Below the pieces are notes generated by a model. It saw only the letters and a program-made list of their open reading frames with translations. It was not told where the DNA came from and did not search any database. From Flavobacteriales bacterium (GTDB lineage: Bacteria > Bacteroidota > Bacteroidia > Flavobacteriales > BACL11), in assembly GCA_002724895.1 (NCBI GenBank), contig PBQB01000093.1:1-5796 (forward strand): a DNA stretch of 5,796 nucleotides. Direction: 5' to 3'. The position numbers and the translations under genes were made by a program. Below are positions 1 through 5,796 of this stretch, piece after piece. How positions within the stretch are numbered: position 1 is the stretch's first letter; every line of letters starts with the position of its first letter.

Positions 1-461
1 CAAAAAATTCTAAAAAAAACAAACAAGATTCTCCAACTATTGAAGAATTATTAGCAATTGAAAAAGATAAAAACCTTAGACTGTTTGCTGAGTTTGAAAA
101 CTTTAGAAAAAGAACAGCAAGAGAAAAATTAGATTTGTTTAGTACAGCTAATAAAGATATAATGAGCATTTTACTTCCAATTTTAGACAATTTTGAGAGA
201 TCTATCAAAGCAAATAATTATTCAGATGAGGACGGCCCAGTTTTAATCTATAAACAACTTAAATCTGAGCTTGAAAAAAAAGGCCTAGAAGAAATTGAAA
301 ATCCTATAGGTAAAACATTAGACACTGATTTTCATGAAGCAACTGCAAATATTCCTGCCCAATCAAAGAAAGAAAAAGGAAAAATTATTGATGTTATTGA
401 TAAAGGATACTTACTTGGAGGTAAAATACTGCGTTACGCAAAAGTAGTTATAGGTAATTAA
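1..461 (+). CDS. grpE: GrpE, nucleotide exchange factor of DnaK (5' end cut by window edge)
   Basis: GrpE is a cytoplasmic homodimer that releases ADP from DnaK so that substrate can leave, working with DnaJ. The reading frame is open from base 3 to the TAA at 459-461, giving 152 visible residues; the start codon lies to the left of the window. A Lys/Asn-rich, poorly conserved N-terminal stretch is followed by the GrpE coiled-coil signature [17 protein letters not shown], coded at about 78-128. The C-terminal beta-wing part contains LDTDFHEA and the typical ending [18 protein letters not shown]. GrpE proteins are usually 170-200 residues, so only a short N-terminal piece is missing. A TTG at 135 falls inside the conserved coiled coil and is not the start. 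dnaJ follows after 11 bases in the same direction, the common grpE-dnaJ order. Identity is near certain from the motifs and the neighbour. Confidence 0.96.
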   Translation, partial: KNSKKNKQDSPTIEELLAIEKDKNLRLFAEFENFRKRTAREKLDLFSTANKDIMSILLPILDNFERSIKANNYSDEDGPVLIYKQLKSELEKKGLEEIENPIGKTLDTDFHEATANIPAQSKKEKGKIIDVIDKGYLLGGKILRYAKVVIGN

Positions 462-472
462 GAAAATATATT

Positions 473-1582
473 ATGTCAAAAAGAGATTATTACGAAGTTT
501 TAGGAGTTGGAAAAAATGCAGATGCCAAAAGCATAAAAAAAGCATATAGAAAACTAGCTATCAAGTATCATCCAGATAAAAATCCTGGTGATAAAGAAGC
601 AGAAAATAAATTTAAAGAGGCCGCAGAGGCATATGAAGTGCTTAGTAATCCAGAAAAAAAACAAAGATACGATCAATTTGGACATGCTGGAATGAGTGGA
701 TCTGCAGGTGGCTTTGGAGGAGGTATGAACATGGATGATATATTTAGCCAATTTGGAGATATATTTGGAGGAGGTAGTTTTGGTGGTTTTGGTGGTGGTT
801 CAGGTGGAAGACGAGTTATTAAAGGTTCAAATTTAAGAATTCGTCTTTCATTAAATCTAAAGGAAATTTCTGAAGGAGTTGATAAAAAAATTAAGGTAAG
901 AAGACTTGTAATTGCAGATGGTGTTACTTATAAGACTTGCTCCAACTGCAACGGAACTGGAACAATTACTAGAGTTAGCAACACAATTTTAGGGCAAATG
1001 CAAACTTCAAGTACATGCCCTGCATGTAATGGAATTGGAAAAAGTATTGACAATAAACCTGCTGGAAGCGATTCTAATGGAATGATAAATAAAGAAGAAA
1101 CTGTAAGCATCAAAATACCTGCAGGAGTTGAAGATGGAATGCAATTAAAAGTAAGTGGCAAAGGAAATGGAGCTCCATTAGATGGTGTCAATGGTGATCT
1201 AATTGTTCTAATTTCAGAAGAAGAACATCCTACATTAATTAGAGATGGTAATAATTTACATTATGATCACTATATTAGCTTTGCTGATGCAGCACTAGGA
1301 GTTAAATCTGAAATTCCCACCATTAATGGAAAAGTAAAAATTCAACTAGATAAAGGTATTCAAAGCGGTAAAATTTTAAGATTAAAAAGTAAAGGAATCC
1401 CTTCTGTTAACGGATATGGTAAAGGAGATCTACTAGTTCATGTTAATGTTTGGACACCTCAAAATCTATCAAAAGAAGAAGTTAAATTCTTCGAAACATG
1501 CAAAAAGTCTGAAACTTTTACACCAAATCCTTCAAAAAATGAAAAATCATTCTTTGATAAGGTTAAAGAAATGTTTGGATAA
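473..1582 (+). CDS. dnaJ: DnaJ (Hsp40) co-chaperone, two-motif zinc-centre form
   Basis: DnaJ delivers unfolded proteins to DnaK and stimulates its ATPase. The 369-residue product has a J domain at about 4-70 with the HPD motif at residues 33-35, then a Gly/Phe-rich linker at about 70-115. Its zinc region holds only two CxxCxGxG motifs, CSNCNGTG (156-163) and CPACNGIG (182-189), where the family normally has four. The C-terminal substrate-binding beta domains begin near [16 protein letters not shown] (211-226) and include [21 protein letters not shown]. The missing motifs are most simply the first and fourth, which would leave the inner pair that forms zinc centre II in E. coli DnaJ. From memory, this form is usual in flavobacterial DnaJ, so I read it as intact rather than damaged. 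The ATG at 473 has no Shine-Dalgarno. The stop abuts the next ATG, which suggests coupled translation with the ABC ATPase. Confidence 0.96.
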   Translation: MSKRDYYEVLGVGKNADAKSIKKAYRKLAIKYHPDKNPGDKEAENKFKEAAEAYEVLSNPEKKQRYDQFGHAGMSGSAGGFGGGMNMDDIFSQFGDIFGGGSFGGFGGGSGGRRVIKGSNLRIRLSLNLKEISEGVDKKIKVRRLVIADGVTYKTCSNCNGTGTITRVSNTILGQMQTSSTCPACNGIGKSIDNKPAGSDSNGMINKEETVSIKIPAGVEDGMQLKVSGKGNGAPLDGVNGDLIVLISEEEHPTLIRDGNNLHYDHYISFADAALGVKSEIPTINGKVKIQLDKGIQSGKILRLKSKGIPSVNGYGKGDLLVHVNVWTPQNLSKEEVKFFETCKKSETFTPNPSKNEKSFFDKVKEMFG

Positions 1583-2479
1583 ATGGATAATTATATCTTT
1601 CAGGGAAAAGATATTGTTAAAAAATTTGGCAATTATATAGCCTTAGATAACGTAAATATTTCTGTTCCCAAAGGAAGTATTTTTGGGCTGTTAGGTCCTA
1701 ATGGTGCAGGTAAAACTACCCTAATGAGAATTATTAATCAAATAACTGCACCAGATAGCGGAACTTTAATTTTTGATGGATCTAAATTAGAGAGAAAACA
1801 TATTTCTAAAATAGGATACTTACCAGAAGAAAGAGGGCTTTATAAAAAAATGAAAGTTGGAGAACAAGTCCTATATCTCGCACAACTAAAAGGAATGAGC
1901 TATATTGATGCTCTTAATAAATCAAAATATTGGTTTGAAAAATTAAATATTATTAATTGGTGGGATAAGAAGATCGAATCGCTTAGTAAAGGAATGGCTC
2001 AAAAAATTCAATTTATTGTAACAGTAGTACATGAACCTATACTATTAATTTTTGACGAACCTTTTAGTGGATTCGACCCAATAAATGCTTCCATAATTAG
2101 ACAAGAAATTTTAGAACTCAGTAAAAAAGGAACTACTATTATATTTTCAACTCATCGAATGGAATCTGTTGAAGAAATATGTAATCACATAGCGTTAATC
2201 AATAACTCTAAAACAATTCTTCAAGGCTCAATTCAAAATATTAAAGAAAAGTATACAAAAAATGATTATGAAATTATGGTTAAGAAAGGGGATCTTAAAA
2301 ACAACGAATCATTTACAGTCAAAAACAAGGAAAAAAATAAGTACTTAATATCGATTCATCAAGAAGAAAAATATAAAAGTATTTTATCCAATATTTTACA
2401 AGAAAATGAAATTGTCGCATTTAACAAGAAATATCCAACTGTTGAAGAAATATTTATAAACGCTGTGAAAAATGAATAA
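1583..2479 (+). CDS. ABC-2 exporter ATP-binding protein, NatA/YhaQ-like
   Basis: This is the cytoplasmic ATPase of an ABC-2 type exporter (298 residues). Motifs seen in order are Walker A GPNGAGKTT (38-46), a Q-loop region YLPEERGLY (79-87) with Glu where Gln is usual, the signature LSKGM (134-138) in place of LSGGQ, Walker B ILLIFDEP (153-160), D-loop SGFDP (162-166) and the H-loop His in STHRM (H191). The PEERG and LSKGM variants are typical of the NatA/YhaQ branch. The tail after about residue 210 matches the position of the DUF4162-type C-terminal extension of that branch, ending TVEEIFINAV. The ATG follows the dnaJ TAA with no gap, and the gene overlaps the permease by 8 bases (ATGAATAA). 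The partner is certainly the next gene. The substrate is unknown: Na+ or a drug-like compound is possible by family analogy only. Confidence 0.92.
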   Translation: MDNYIFQGKDIVKKFGNYIALDNVNISVPKGSIFGLLGPNGAGKTTLMRIINQITAPDSGTLIFDGSKLERKHISKIGYLPEERGLYKKMKVGEQVLYLAQLKGMSYIDALNKSKYWFEKLNIINWWDKKIESLSKGMAQKIQFIVTVVHEPILLIFDEPFSGFDPINASIIRQEILELSKKGTTIIFSTHRMESVEEICNHIALINNSKTILQGSIQNIKEKYTKNDYEIMVKKGDLKNNESFTVKNKEKNKYLISIHQEEKYKSILSNILQENEIVAFNKKYPTVEEIFINAVKNE

Positions 2480-3734
2480 AATTTGGCTTATTATAAAAAG
2501 AGAATATCTGGTTAGGGTCAGAAAAAAATCATTTTTAGTAATGACTATATTAGGCCCTTTACTACTTGCTAGCATTATGATTATCCCTACATATCTAGCT
2601 AATCAAAATCAAGAAAAAAGAATTATTGCTATTTCTTATGAAAATTCTGATATTACTAATCAATTGATAGATTCTGAATATATTAATTTTTCCTTTGTAC
2701 CTAAATTAGAAGCTGAGAATTTAAAAACTGATTTTTTTGATAGTAAATTCTATGCATTGCTTGAATGTAACAATGATACTTTTTTTCTTACTTCAAATCA
2801 ACAAATAAGTATAAATGTAAAATCAGAAATTGAAAGTCAATTAGCAAAGATCTTAGAACACCATAAACTAAAAGAAGCTGGTATTGATTTAAAAGTACTA
2901 GAAAATGCTAAAACAACAATTAAATTATCAACAAAAATAATTAATGAAAAAGGAATGAGTAGTAATAGCAAAACTGAAATAATTATGGGAATTGGTTTTG
3001 TTTCTGGTGTTTTAGTCTACATGTTTATATTTATGTACGGAACTATGGTTATGAGAGGTGTAATCGAAGAAAAAACAAATAGAGTAATTGAAGTAATTAT
3101 TTCTTCAGTTAAACCCTTTCAATTAATGATTGGAAAAATTTTTGGAGTTGCACTGGTTGGACTAACACAATTTATACTCTGGATCATATTAACTATTATA
3201 ATTTCTTCGCTTGCTGAAGTTCTTTTCTTAAATAATAATTTTAATAGTGACTTAAATGCACAACAGTCATCAGTCATTTTATCTGAAATTAGTAATATTA
3301 ATCAATACCTTAATTTAGAAGCAATATTTTTTAGCTTCTTATTTTATTTTATTGTTGGGTATTTAATGTATAGTGCTCTTTTTTCCTCCATAGGATCAGC
3401 CGTTGATGCTGAAGCAGACACACAACAGTTTATTCTTCCTATTACTATTCCTCTTATAATATCTTTCATTCTCATCCAGCCTATTATGGAAAACCCTGAT
3501 GGTCCACTAGCATTTTGGATGAGTATGATACCGTTTACATCTCCTATTATAATGATGGTTAGAATTCCATTTGGTGTTAATAGTTGGGAAATAATATGTT
3601 CAATGATCATATTAATATTTTCATTTATCTTTTTCACGTGGATTGCTTCTAAAATATATAGAGTAGGTATATTAATGTATGGGAAAAAAGCCACCTTTAA
3701 AGATTTATACAAGTGGATAAACTATAAGGAATAG
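2472..3734 (+). CDS. ABC-2 exporter permease, NatB/YhaP-like
   Basis: This is the inner-membrane subunit paired with the preceding ATPase (420 residues). The N-terminus IKREYLVRVRKKSF precedes a first membrane segment at about 21-42. A large, probably extracytoplasmic domain covers about 43-168. Further hydrophobic segments lie at about 169-194, 222-248, 284-308, 320-338, 347-365 and 374-395. The cytoplasmic loop GVIEEKTNRVIEVIISSVKP (196-215) followed by GKIFG (221-225) is the hallmark of ABC-2 permeases of the NatB/YhaP type (ABC2_membrane_3). The GSAVDAEADTQQF segment (308-320) is also typical. The start at 2472 overlaps the ATPase stop, giving translational coupling and a probable fixed ratio of the two subunits. 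The transported substrate cannot be read from the sequence. This is the last gene of the operon; a weak AT-rich hairpin follows. Confidence 0.91.
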   Translation: MNKIWLIIKREYLVRVRKKSFLVMTILGPLLLASIMIIPTYLANQNQEKRIIAISYENSDITNQLIDSEYINFSFVPKLEAENLKTDFFDSKFYALLECNNDTFFLTSNQQISINVKSEIESQLAKILEHHKLKEAGIDLKVLENAKTTIKLSTKIINEKGMSSNSKTEIIMGIGFVSGVLVYMFIFMYGTMVMRGVIEEKTNRVIEVIISSVKPFQLMIGKIFGVALVGLTQFILWIILTIIISSLAEVLFLNNNFNSDLNAQQSSVILSEISNINQYLNLEAIFFSFLFYFIVGYLMYSALFSSIGSAVDAEADTQQFILPITIPLIISFILIQPIMENPDGPLAFWMSMIPFTSPIIMMVRIPFGVNSWEIICSMIILIFSFIFFTWIASKIYRVGILMYGKKATFKDLYKWINYKE

Positions 3735-3740
3735 CATGAT

Positions 3741-3785
3741 AAAAAGCTTAAAAAACCTATTTTTTTACAATTTTTAACTTTTTTT
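3741..3785 (+). terminator. Possible AT-rich terminator of the grpE-dnaJ-ABC operon
   Basis: An imperfect hairpin begins 7 bases after the permease stop. The left arm at 3741-3754 (AAAAAGCTTAAAAA) pairs with 3771-3783 (TTTTTAACTTTTT), giving 13 pairs with C3747 bulged and a 16-base loop. T-rich sequence follows. Almost all pairs are A-T, so the stem is weak and the call is tentative. The same bases belong to the phased A/T tracts, which may be the better explanation. Confidence 0.3.
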
Positions 3786-3818
3786 CTTACTTTTTTATGT
3801 TTTTTTTTGAAAAAAAAA
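3741..3818. other. Phased A/T tracts, predicted intrinsically curved DNA
   Basis: Eight homopolymeric tracts follow each other: A 3741-3745, A 3750-3755, T 3760-3766, T 3771-3775, T 3779-3785, T 3791-3796, T 3800-3808 and A 3810-3818. Their centres lie at about 3743, 3752.5, 3763, 3773, 3782, 3793.5, 3804 and 3814, a mean spacing of about 10.1 bases. Tracts of 5-9 A or T repeated in phase with the helix are known to bend DNA. The stretch ends about 100 bases upstream of the porin -7 element. A promoter-architecture or nucleoid-protein role is inference. Confidence 0.6.
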
Positions 3819-3825
3819 TAATACT

Positions 3826-3850
3826 TAAATAATTGATTTTCAATTATTTA
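3826..3850. repeat. Perfect 25-base palindrome (11-base arms, TTT centre)
   Basis: The arms TAAATAATTGA (3826-3836) and TCAATTATTTA (3840-3850) are exact reverse complements around TTT. It lies 69 bases before the porin -7 element and just after the curved tract. No T-run follows on the + strand, so it does not look like a terminator for the upstream operon. It could be an operator site. In sequence this A/T-rich, chance inverted repeats are more common than usual, although a perfect 11-base pair of arms is still notable. Confidence 0.5.
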
Positions 3851-3893
3851 TTATAAACACAAACACTAAAATGTTAAAAAAGGTGTAATTTTA

Positions 3894-3927
3894 TTAGGCT
3901 CGTTTTATTTAAGTAGTTTATCTTTGC
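3894..3927 (+). promoter_or_regulatory. Bacteroidota-type promoter of the porin gene
   Basis: TATCTTTGC at 3919-3927 matches the Bacteroidota -7 consensus TAnnTTTG exactly. The -33 region has only a weak candidate, TTAGG at 3894-3898, about 20 bases upstream instead of the usual TTG. Transcription would begin about 3931-3935, giving a leader of roughly 20 bases (TATTAACCAAAAAATAAAT region) without Shine-Dalgarno. The -7 element also shows that the TTG at 3924 cannot be the porin start codon. Confidence 0.75.
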
Positions 3928-3953
3928 AGCGTATTAACCAAAAAATAAATAAT

Positions 3954-5054
3954 ATGAAAAAGAATTTACGAAATGTATTAGCCCTTGCATTAGGACTAAT
4001 AACTACTGTATCTTTTGCTCAAGACTGGAATGTAGATTCTAGAACTAGAATAGACATGTCCAATGCAAATGATGATGCAGGAGAACAAATGATGACTGAC
4101 CAAAGAGTTACTTTAGGTGCTACTTGGGGAGGATCAAACTGGGGAATTCATGTTTCTTCTGATGTTAACTATAACTTAGGAGACCCTGCTACTAGTTATG
4201 CTGGTAACAGACCAACTATGTCTATATATGAAGCTCATGCTTCTGCAGATTTATTTGGTATGGCAAGTATGACTATTGGTCGTCAAGCACTTGACTATGG
4301 TTCAGGAGCATTAATCTCTTCTAATCAGTGGGGAGCTCACAGAACTACTTGGGATGGATTTACATTTGGATTAGGTTTATCTGATCTAGCTGACATTACT
4401 ATTGGTTACGCTTCAAGAAATGAAGGTGGAGTAACTAATGATGTAGCTGACGAAGCTAATGCTAACATGTATGCTAACATTGGTGGTGAGTTCAGTGGAT
4501 GGAATGTAAATATTCTTTACATGACAAAAAGTGGACCTGCTTATGATAATGCAGGAATGTCTGATAATGCTGCTATGGGTATTGATATTTCTGGTGCATT
4601 AATGGGGGCTACTTTAGGTCTTTCTATGAATACTGACCACTCTGAGAATGAAATGAGAGTTTTATCTCTAGGATACTCTGTAAATGATGATCTTTCTGTA
4701 AATGTAGGTCAAACTGCTTATAGTACTGATAATGTAGGTACGTTCATGATGCCTGGTACTAATATGTCAGGTGGATGGGCTAATGGTAATTTAGGTTACT
4801 TAGCTAGTGGTATGGAAGACTTACACTATGGTGTTTCTTACAACCTTGGTGGAATCTCATTAGGAGCTACTATGCATAATATTACTGATGCTACAGAAGG
4901 TAATGATGACTACGAAAGAAGCGTTATGGTTCTTGACTTAGGATACAGCATGAGTAACAATGCATCATTAGGATTAAAATATGCTACTGATGATAATGGT
5001 TCAGATGACTCTGAGGCTAATTACACATGGTTAACTTTAACAGTTACTCCGTAA
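3954..5054 (+). CDS. Porin-like outer-membrane beta-barrel protein
   Basis: The start is the ATG at 3954: it begins a clean signal peptide (MKKNLRNVLALALGLITTVSFA, cleavage before Q23), and the in-frame TTG at 3924 lies inside the promoter. The 366-residue product has a mature part of alternating strand-like segments joined by Asp/Asn/Gly-rich loops, as in a large beta barrel. The segment 108-135, with IGRQALDYG and QWGAHRTTWDG, resembles the corresponding part of alginate-export-family porins, though I cannot confirm family membership. Similar hairpins recur, such as LSLGYSVNDDLS (238-249) and LDLGYSMSNNAS (327-338). By hand count the mature protein has 42 Asp+Glu against 11 Lys+Arg, 20 Met and no Cys. 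It ends TWLTLTVTP rather than in the usual aromatic residue. Codons such as GCT, GGT and ACT are frequent, suggesting high expression. It is a monocistronic unit with its own promoter and terminator. The substrate is unknown; a general porin or glycan/nutrient channel is most likely. Confidence 0.8.
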   Translation: MKKNLRNVLALALGLITTVSFAQDWNVDSRTRIDMSNANDDAGEQMMTDQRVTLGATWGGSNWGIHVSSDVNYNLGDPATSYAGNRPTMSIYEAHASADLFGMASMTIGRQALDYGSGALISSNQWGAHRTTWDGFTFGLGLSDLADITIGYASRNEGGVTNDVADEANANMYANIGGEFSGWNVNILYMTKSGPAYDNAGMSDNAAMGIDISGALMGATLGLSMNTDHSENEMRVLSLGYSVNDDLSVNVGQTAYSTDNVGTFMMPGTNMSGGWANGNLGYLASGMEDLHYGVSYNLGGISLGATMHNITDATEGNDDYERSVMVLDLGYSMSNNASLGLKYATDDNGSDDSEANYTWLTLTVTP

Positions 5055-5072
5055 TTACATCAAATTTTAATT

Positions 5073-5106
5073 AAAAAAAGGCTACTCTAGGGTAGCCTTT
5101 TTTTTT
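5073..5106 (+). terminator. Intrinsic terminator of the porin gene
   Basis: The arms AAAAAAAGGCTAC (5073-5085) and GTAGCCTTTTTTT (5092-5104) pair perfectly over 13 bases around a 6-base loop (TCTAGG). The GC-rich core is GGCTAC/GTAGCC, and a run of nine T at 5098-5106 follows it. It lies 18 bases after the porin stop. Confidence 0.93.
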
Positions 5107-5147
5107 GTTTTATTATTTTTTTATGTCCATATCTAGGAATTTAACAT

Positions 5148-5168
5148 ATCATTGTGTAAAAATGATCA
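5148..5168. promoter_or_regulatory. Weak dyad upstream of the small barrel gene promoter
   Basis: ATCATT (5148-5153) and AATGAT (5161-5166) form an inverted repeat with a 7-base centre, overlapping the palindrome TGATCA (5163-5168). It sits just before the -33 element, where an operator could lie. Short A/T-rich dyads arise readily by chance, so this is a low-confidence site. Confidence 0.2.
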
Positions 5169-5175
5169 ATAAAAA

Positions 5176-5207
5176 TTGGCATAAAACAATAAGGTTGCGT
5201 ATCTTGC
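5176..5207 (+). promoter_or_regulatory. Bacteroidota-type promoter of the small barrel gene
   Basis: TTGG at 5176-5179 fits the -33 element. TATCTTGC at 5200-5207 fits the -7 element with one T fewer than TAnnTTTG; the spacer is 20 bases. The -7 region overlaps a direct repeat of TTGCG (5195-5199 and 5204-5208). The leader that follows contains TATTAACCA (5214-5222), also found in the porin leader, and has no Shine-Dalgarno before the ATG at 5240. Confidence 0.6.
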
Positions 5208-5239
5208 GCCCAATATTAACCATTTAAATATATTTAAAA

Positions 5240-5665
5240 ATGAAAAAATTATTACTAACCGCAGTTATTGCATGCTTTGGTTACTTTGCTTCTGCACAAA
5301 TTATGGTTGTTACAACCTATGTTGATGAAGCGGCAGACGGCACTGAAATTGAAGGAGCAGATCGATTAACTCAAAAAATGGGTATCGGATATACTGTAAA
5401 TGACAAAATTGCCGTAGGATTCACAAAAGATGGTGATGAGGACTATGCAGTATTTTTAAGATACACTGTAAAAGATGATATCTATGCTGTTGCAACAATG
5501 CCTACTGAGGATGGAAGTGACAAGATGAAATTAGGTCTTGGATATTCTTTCAATGTATGGCAAAGCTTATACTTTGAGCCAAGCTACACAATGCCTGTAA
5601 AGGAAGATGCACTTACTGGAGACAGAAAGGGTGAGTTTAACTTCGGCCTTGGATATAGATTCTAA
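5240..5665 (+). CDS. Small secreted outer-membrane beta-barrel protein, function unknown
   Basis: The product has 141 residues. A signal peptide, MKKLLLTAVIACFGYFASA, is cleaved before Q20. The mature 122 residues show repeated strand-turn-strand units: MGIGYTVNDKIAVGFT (47-62), AVFLRYTVKDDIYAVAT (70-86), LGLGYSFNVWQSLYFEPSYTM (98-118) and a final strand FNFGLGYRF (133-141). The terminal Phe after alternating aromatic and small residues is a typical outer-membrane assembly signal, so a small barrel of about 6-8 strands is likely. The GYTVND turn resembles GYSVNDD in the preceding porin, which may be shared ancestry or only common barrel-hairpin composition. It has its own promoter and terminator. 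I do not recognise a named family; a structural or small-ligand-binding outer-membrane role is possible but not shown. Confidence 0.78.
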   Translation: MKKLLLTAVIACFGYFASAQIMVVTTYVDEAADGTEIEGADRLTQKMGIGYTVNDKIAVGFTKDGDEDYAVFLRYTVKDDIYAVATMPTEDGSDKMKLGLGYSFNVWQSLYFEPSYTMPVKEDALTGDRKGEFNFGLGYRF

Positions 5666-5687
5666 TAAATCTATCCCAAAATTATTT

Positions 5688-5715
5688 AAAAGCCAGCTTT
5701 GAGCTGGCTTTTTTT
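5688..5715. terminator. Strong terminator between convergent genes
   Basis: The arms AAAAGCCAGCT (5688-5698) and AGCTGGCTTTT (5702-5712) pair perfectly over 11 bases around TTG, with seven T at 5709-5715 after the core and more T to 5723. It ends the small barrel gene. Reading on the - strand, the same hairpin is followed by TTTTAAATAAT, so it may also serve the converging gene as a weaker, bidirectional terminator. Confidence 0.92.
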
Positions 5716-5796
5716 ATTTTTTTAAATATTCTCTGGCTTTTATAAATACATTTTGAATACCATCATAATTATCTCCTCCTGCAGTTGCAAAGAATG
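5714..5796 (-). CDS. C-terminal end of an unidentified protein (cut by window edge)
   Basis: The - strand is open from the right edge to a TAA at 5716-5714. It encodes 26 residues with a coding-like composition: FFATAGGDNYDGIQNVF followed by IKAREYLKK. The last part looks like a C-terminal amphipathic helix. The final Lys codons and the stop are made from the T-tract of the neighbouring terminator, a common arrangement for convergent genes. The fragment was too short for me to assign a family. That it is a real gene is supported by the convergent terminator placement and by the frame staying open to the edge, but 26 codons alone are weak evidence. Confidence 0.6.
   Translation of the reverse strand, partial: FFATAGGDNYDGIQNVFIKAREYLKK

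Noticed and set aside
554..751. Open frame on the - strand inside dnaJ
   Set aside because: It lies antisense to the conserved J domain and linker, shows no protein-family features, and is an A/T-driven shadow.
709..812. GGT/GGA/TTT-rich repetitive DNA within dnaJ
   Set aside because: It simply encodes the Gly/Phe-rich linker normal for DnaJ.
928..1191. Open frame on the - strand inside dnaJ
   Set aside because: It is antisense to the zinc motifs and has no start context or recognisable domain.
1440..1640. Open frame on the + strand across the dnaJ-ATPase junction
   Set aside because: It is out of frame with two well-supported genes, and its Lys/Leu/Ile-rich composition is typical of a shifted frame.
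1817..2000. Loss of Q-loop Gln and altered signature in the ABC ATPase as a sign of an inactive gene
   Set aside because: PEERG and LSKGM are normal variants in the NatA/YhaQ branch, and Walker A, Walker B and the H-loop are intact.
3344..3712. 122-codon open frame on the - strand inside the permease gene
   Set aside because: It is fully antisense to conserved membrane segments. Its hydrophobic runs mirror the A/T-rich membrane codons of the permease.
3800..3818. T9-G-A9 as a hairpin terminator
   Set aside because: A one-base centre cannot form a stable loop and the stem would be A-T only. It is better read as two of the phased tracts.
3924..3953. Ten-codon N-terminal extension of the porin from a TTG start
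   Set aside because: The TTG is part of the TATCTTTGC promoter element, and the ATG at 3954 begins a normal signal peptide.
5655..5674. 7-base inverted repeat ATAGATT/AATCTAT around the small barrel stop codon
   Set aside because: It is short and A/T-rich, has no T-run after it, and is made redundant by the strong terminator at 5688.

Overview
The window comes from an AT-rich member of the Bacteroidota, most likely a marine flavobacterium (order Flavobacteriales). Four things suggest this. There is a TAnnTTTG-type -7 promoter element (TATCTTTGC at 3919-3927). The starts lack Shine-Dalgarno sequences and are preceded by A/T-rich leaders. The DnaJ is of a form with only two CxxCxGxG motifs. 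The secreted proteins are acidic, outer-membrane-type proteins with SFA-Q or ASA-Q signal cleavage sites. No RNA genes, insertion sequences, CRISPR arrays or phage genes are visible.

Region 1 (1-3734, all + strand) is a tightly packed operon. It holds the 3' part of grpE, then dnaJ 11 bases later. An ABC exporter ATPase follows, whose ATG directly abuts the dnaJ stop, and then the ABC-2 permease, which overlaps the ATPase gene by 8 bases. GrpE and DnaJ are the nucleotide-exchange factor and J-domain co-chaperone of DnaK. The ABC pair looks like a NatAB/YhaQP-type exporter of unknown substrate, apparently co-transcribed and translationally coupled with the chaperone genes.

Region 2 (3735-3953) is a 219-base, extremely A/T-rich gap. 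It holds a run of A- and T-tracts spaced at about one helical turn (probable curved DNA), an imperfect AT-only hairpin that may end the ABC operon, a perfect 11-bp-arm palindrome, and a strong Bacteroidota-type promoter.

Region 3 (3954-5716) holds two separately promoted genes for secreted outer-membrane beta-barrel proteins. One is a 366-residue porin-like protein and the other a 141-residue small barrel. Each is closed by a clear intrinsic terminator. Their promoters and 5' leaders look alike, sharing TATTAACCA 13-14 bases downstream of the -7 element, so they may be expressed in a similar way. A convergent gene on the - strand enters from the right edge; only its last 26 codons are present, and its stop lies in the T-tract of the shared terminator.

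I see no clearly new multi-gene system. The points most worth checking are the phased tracts and palindrome upstream of the porin, the shared leader motif, the reduced DnaJ zinc centre and the chaperone-exporter coupling.
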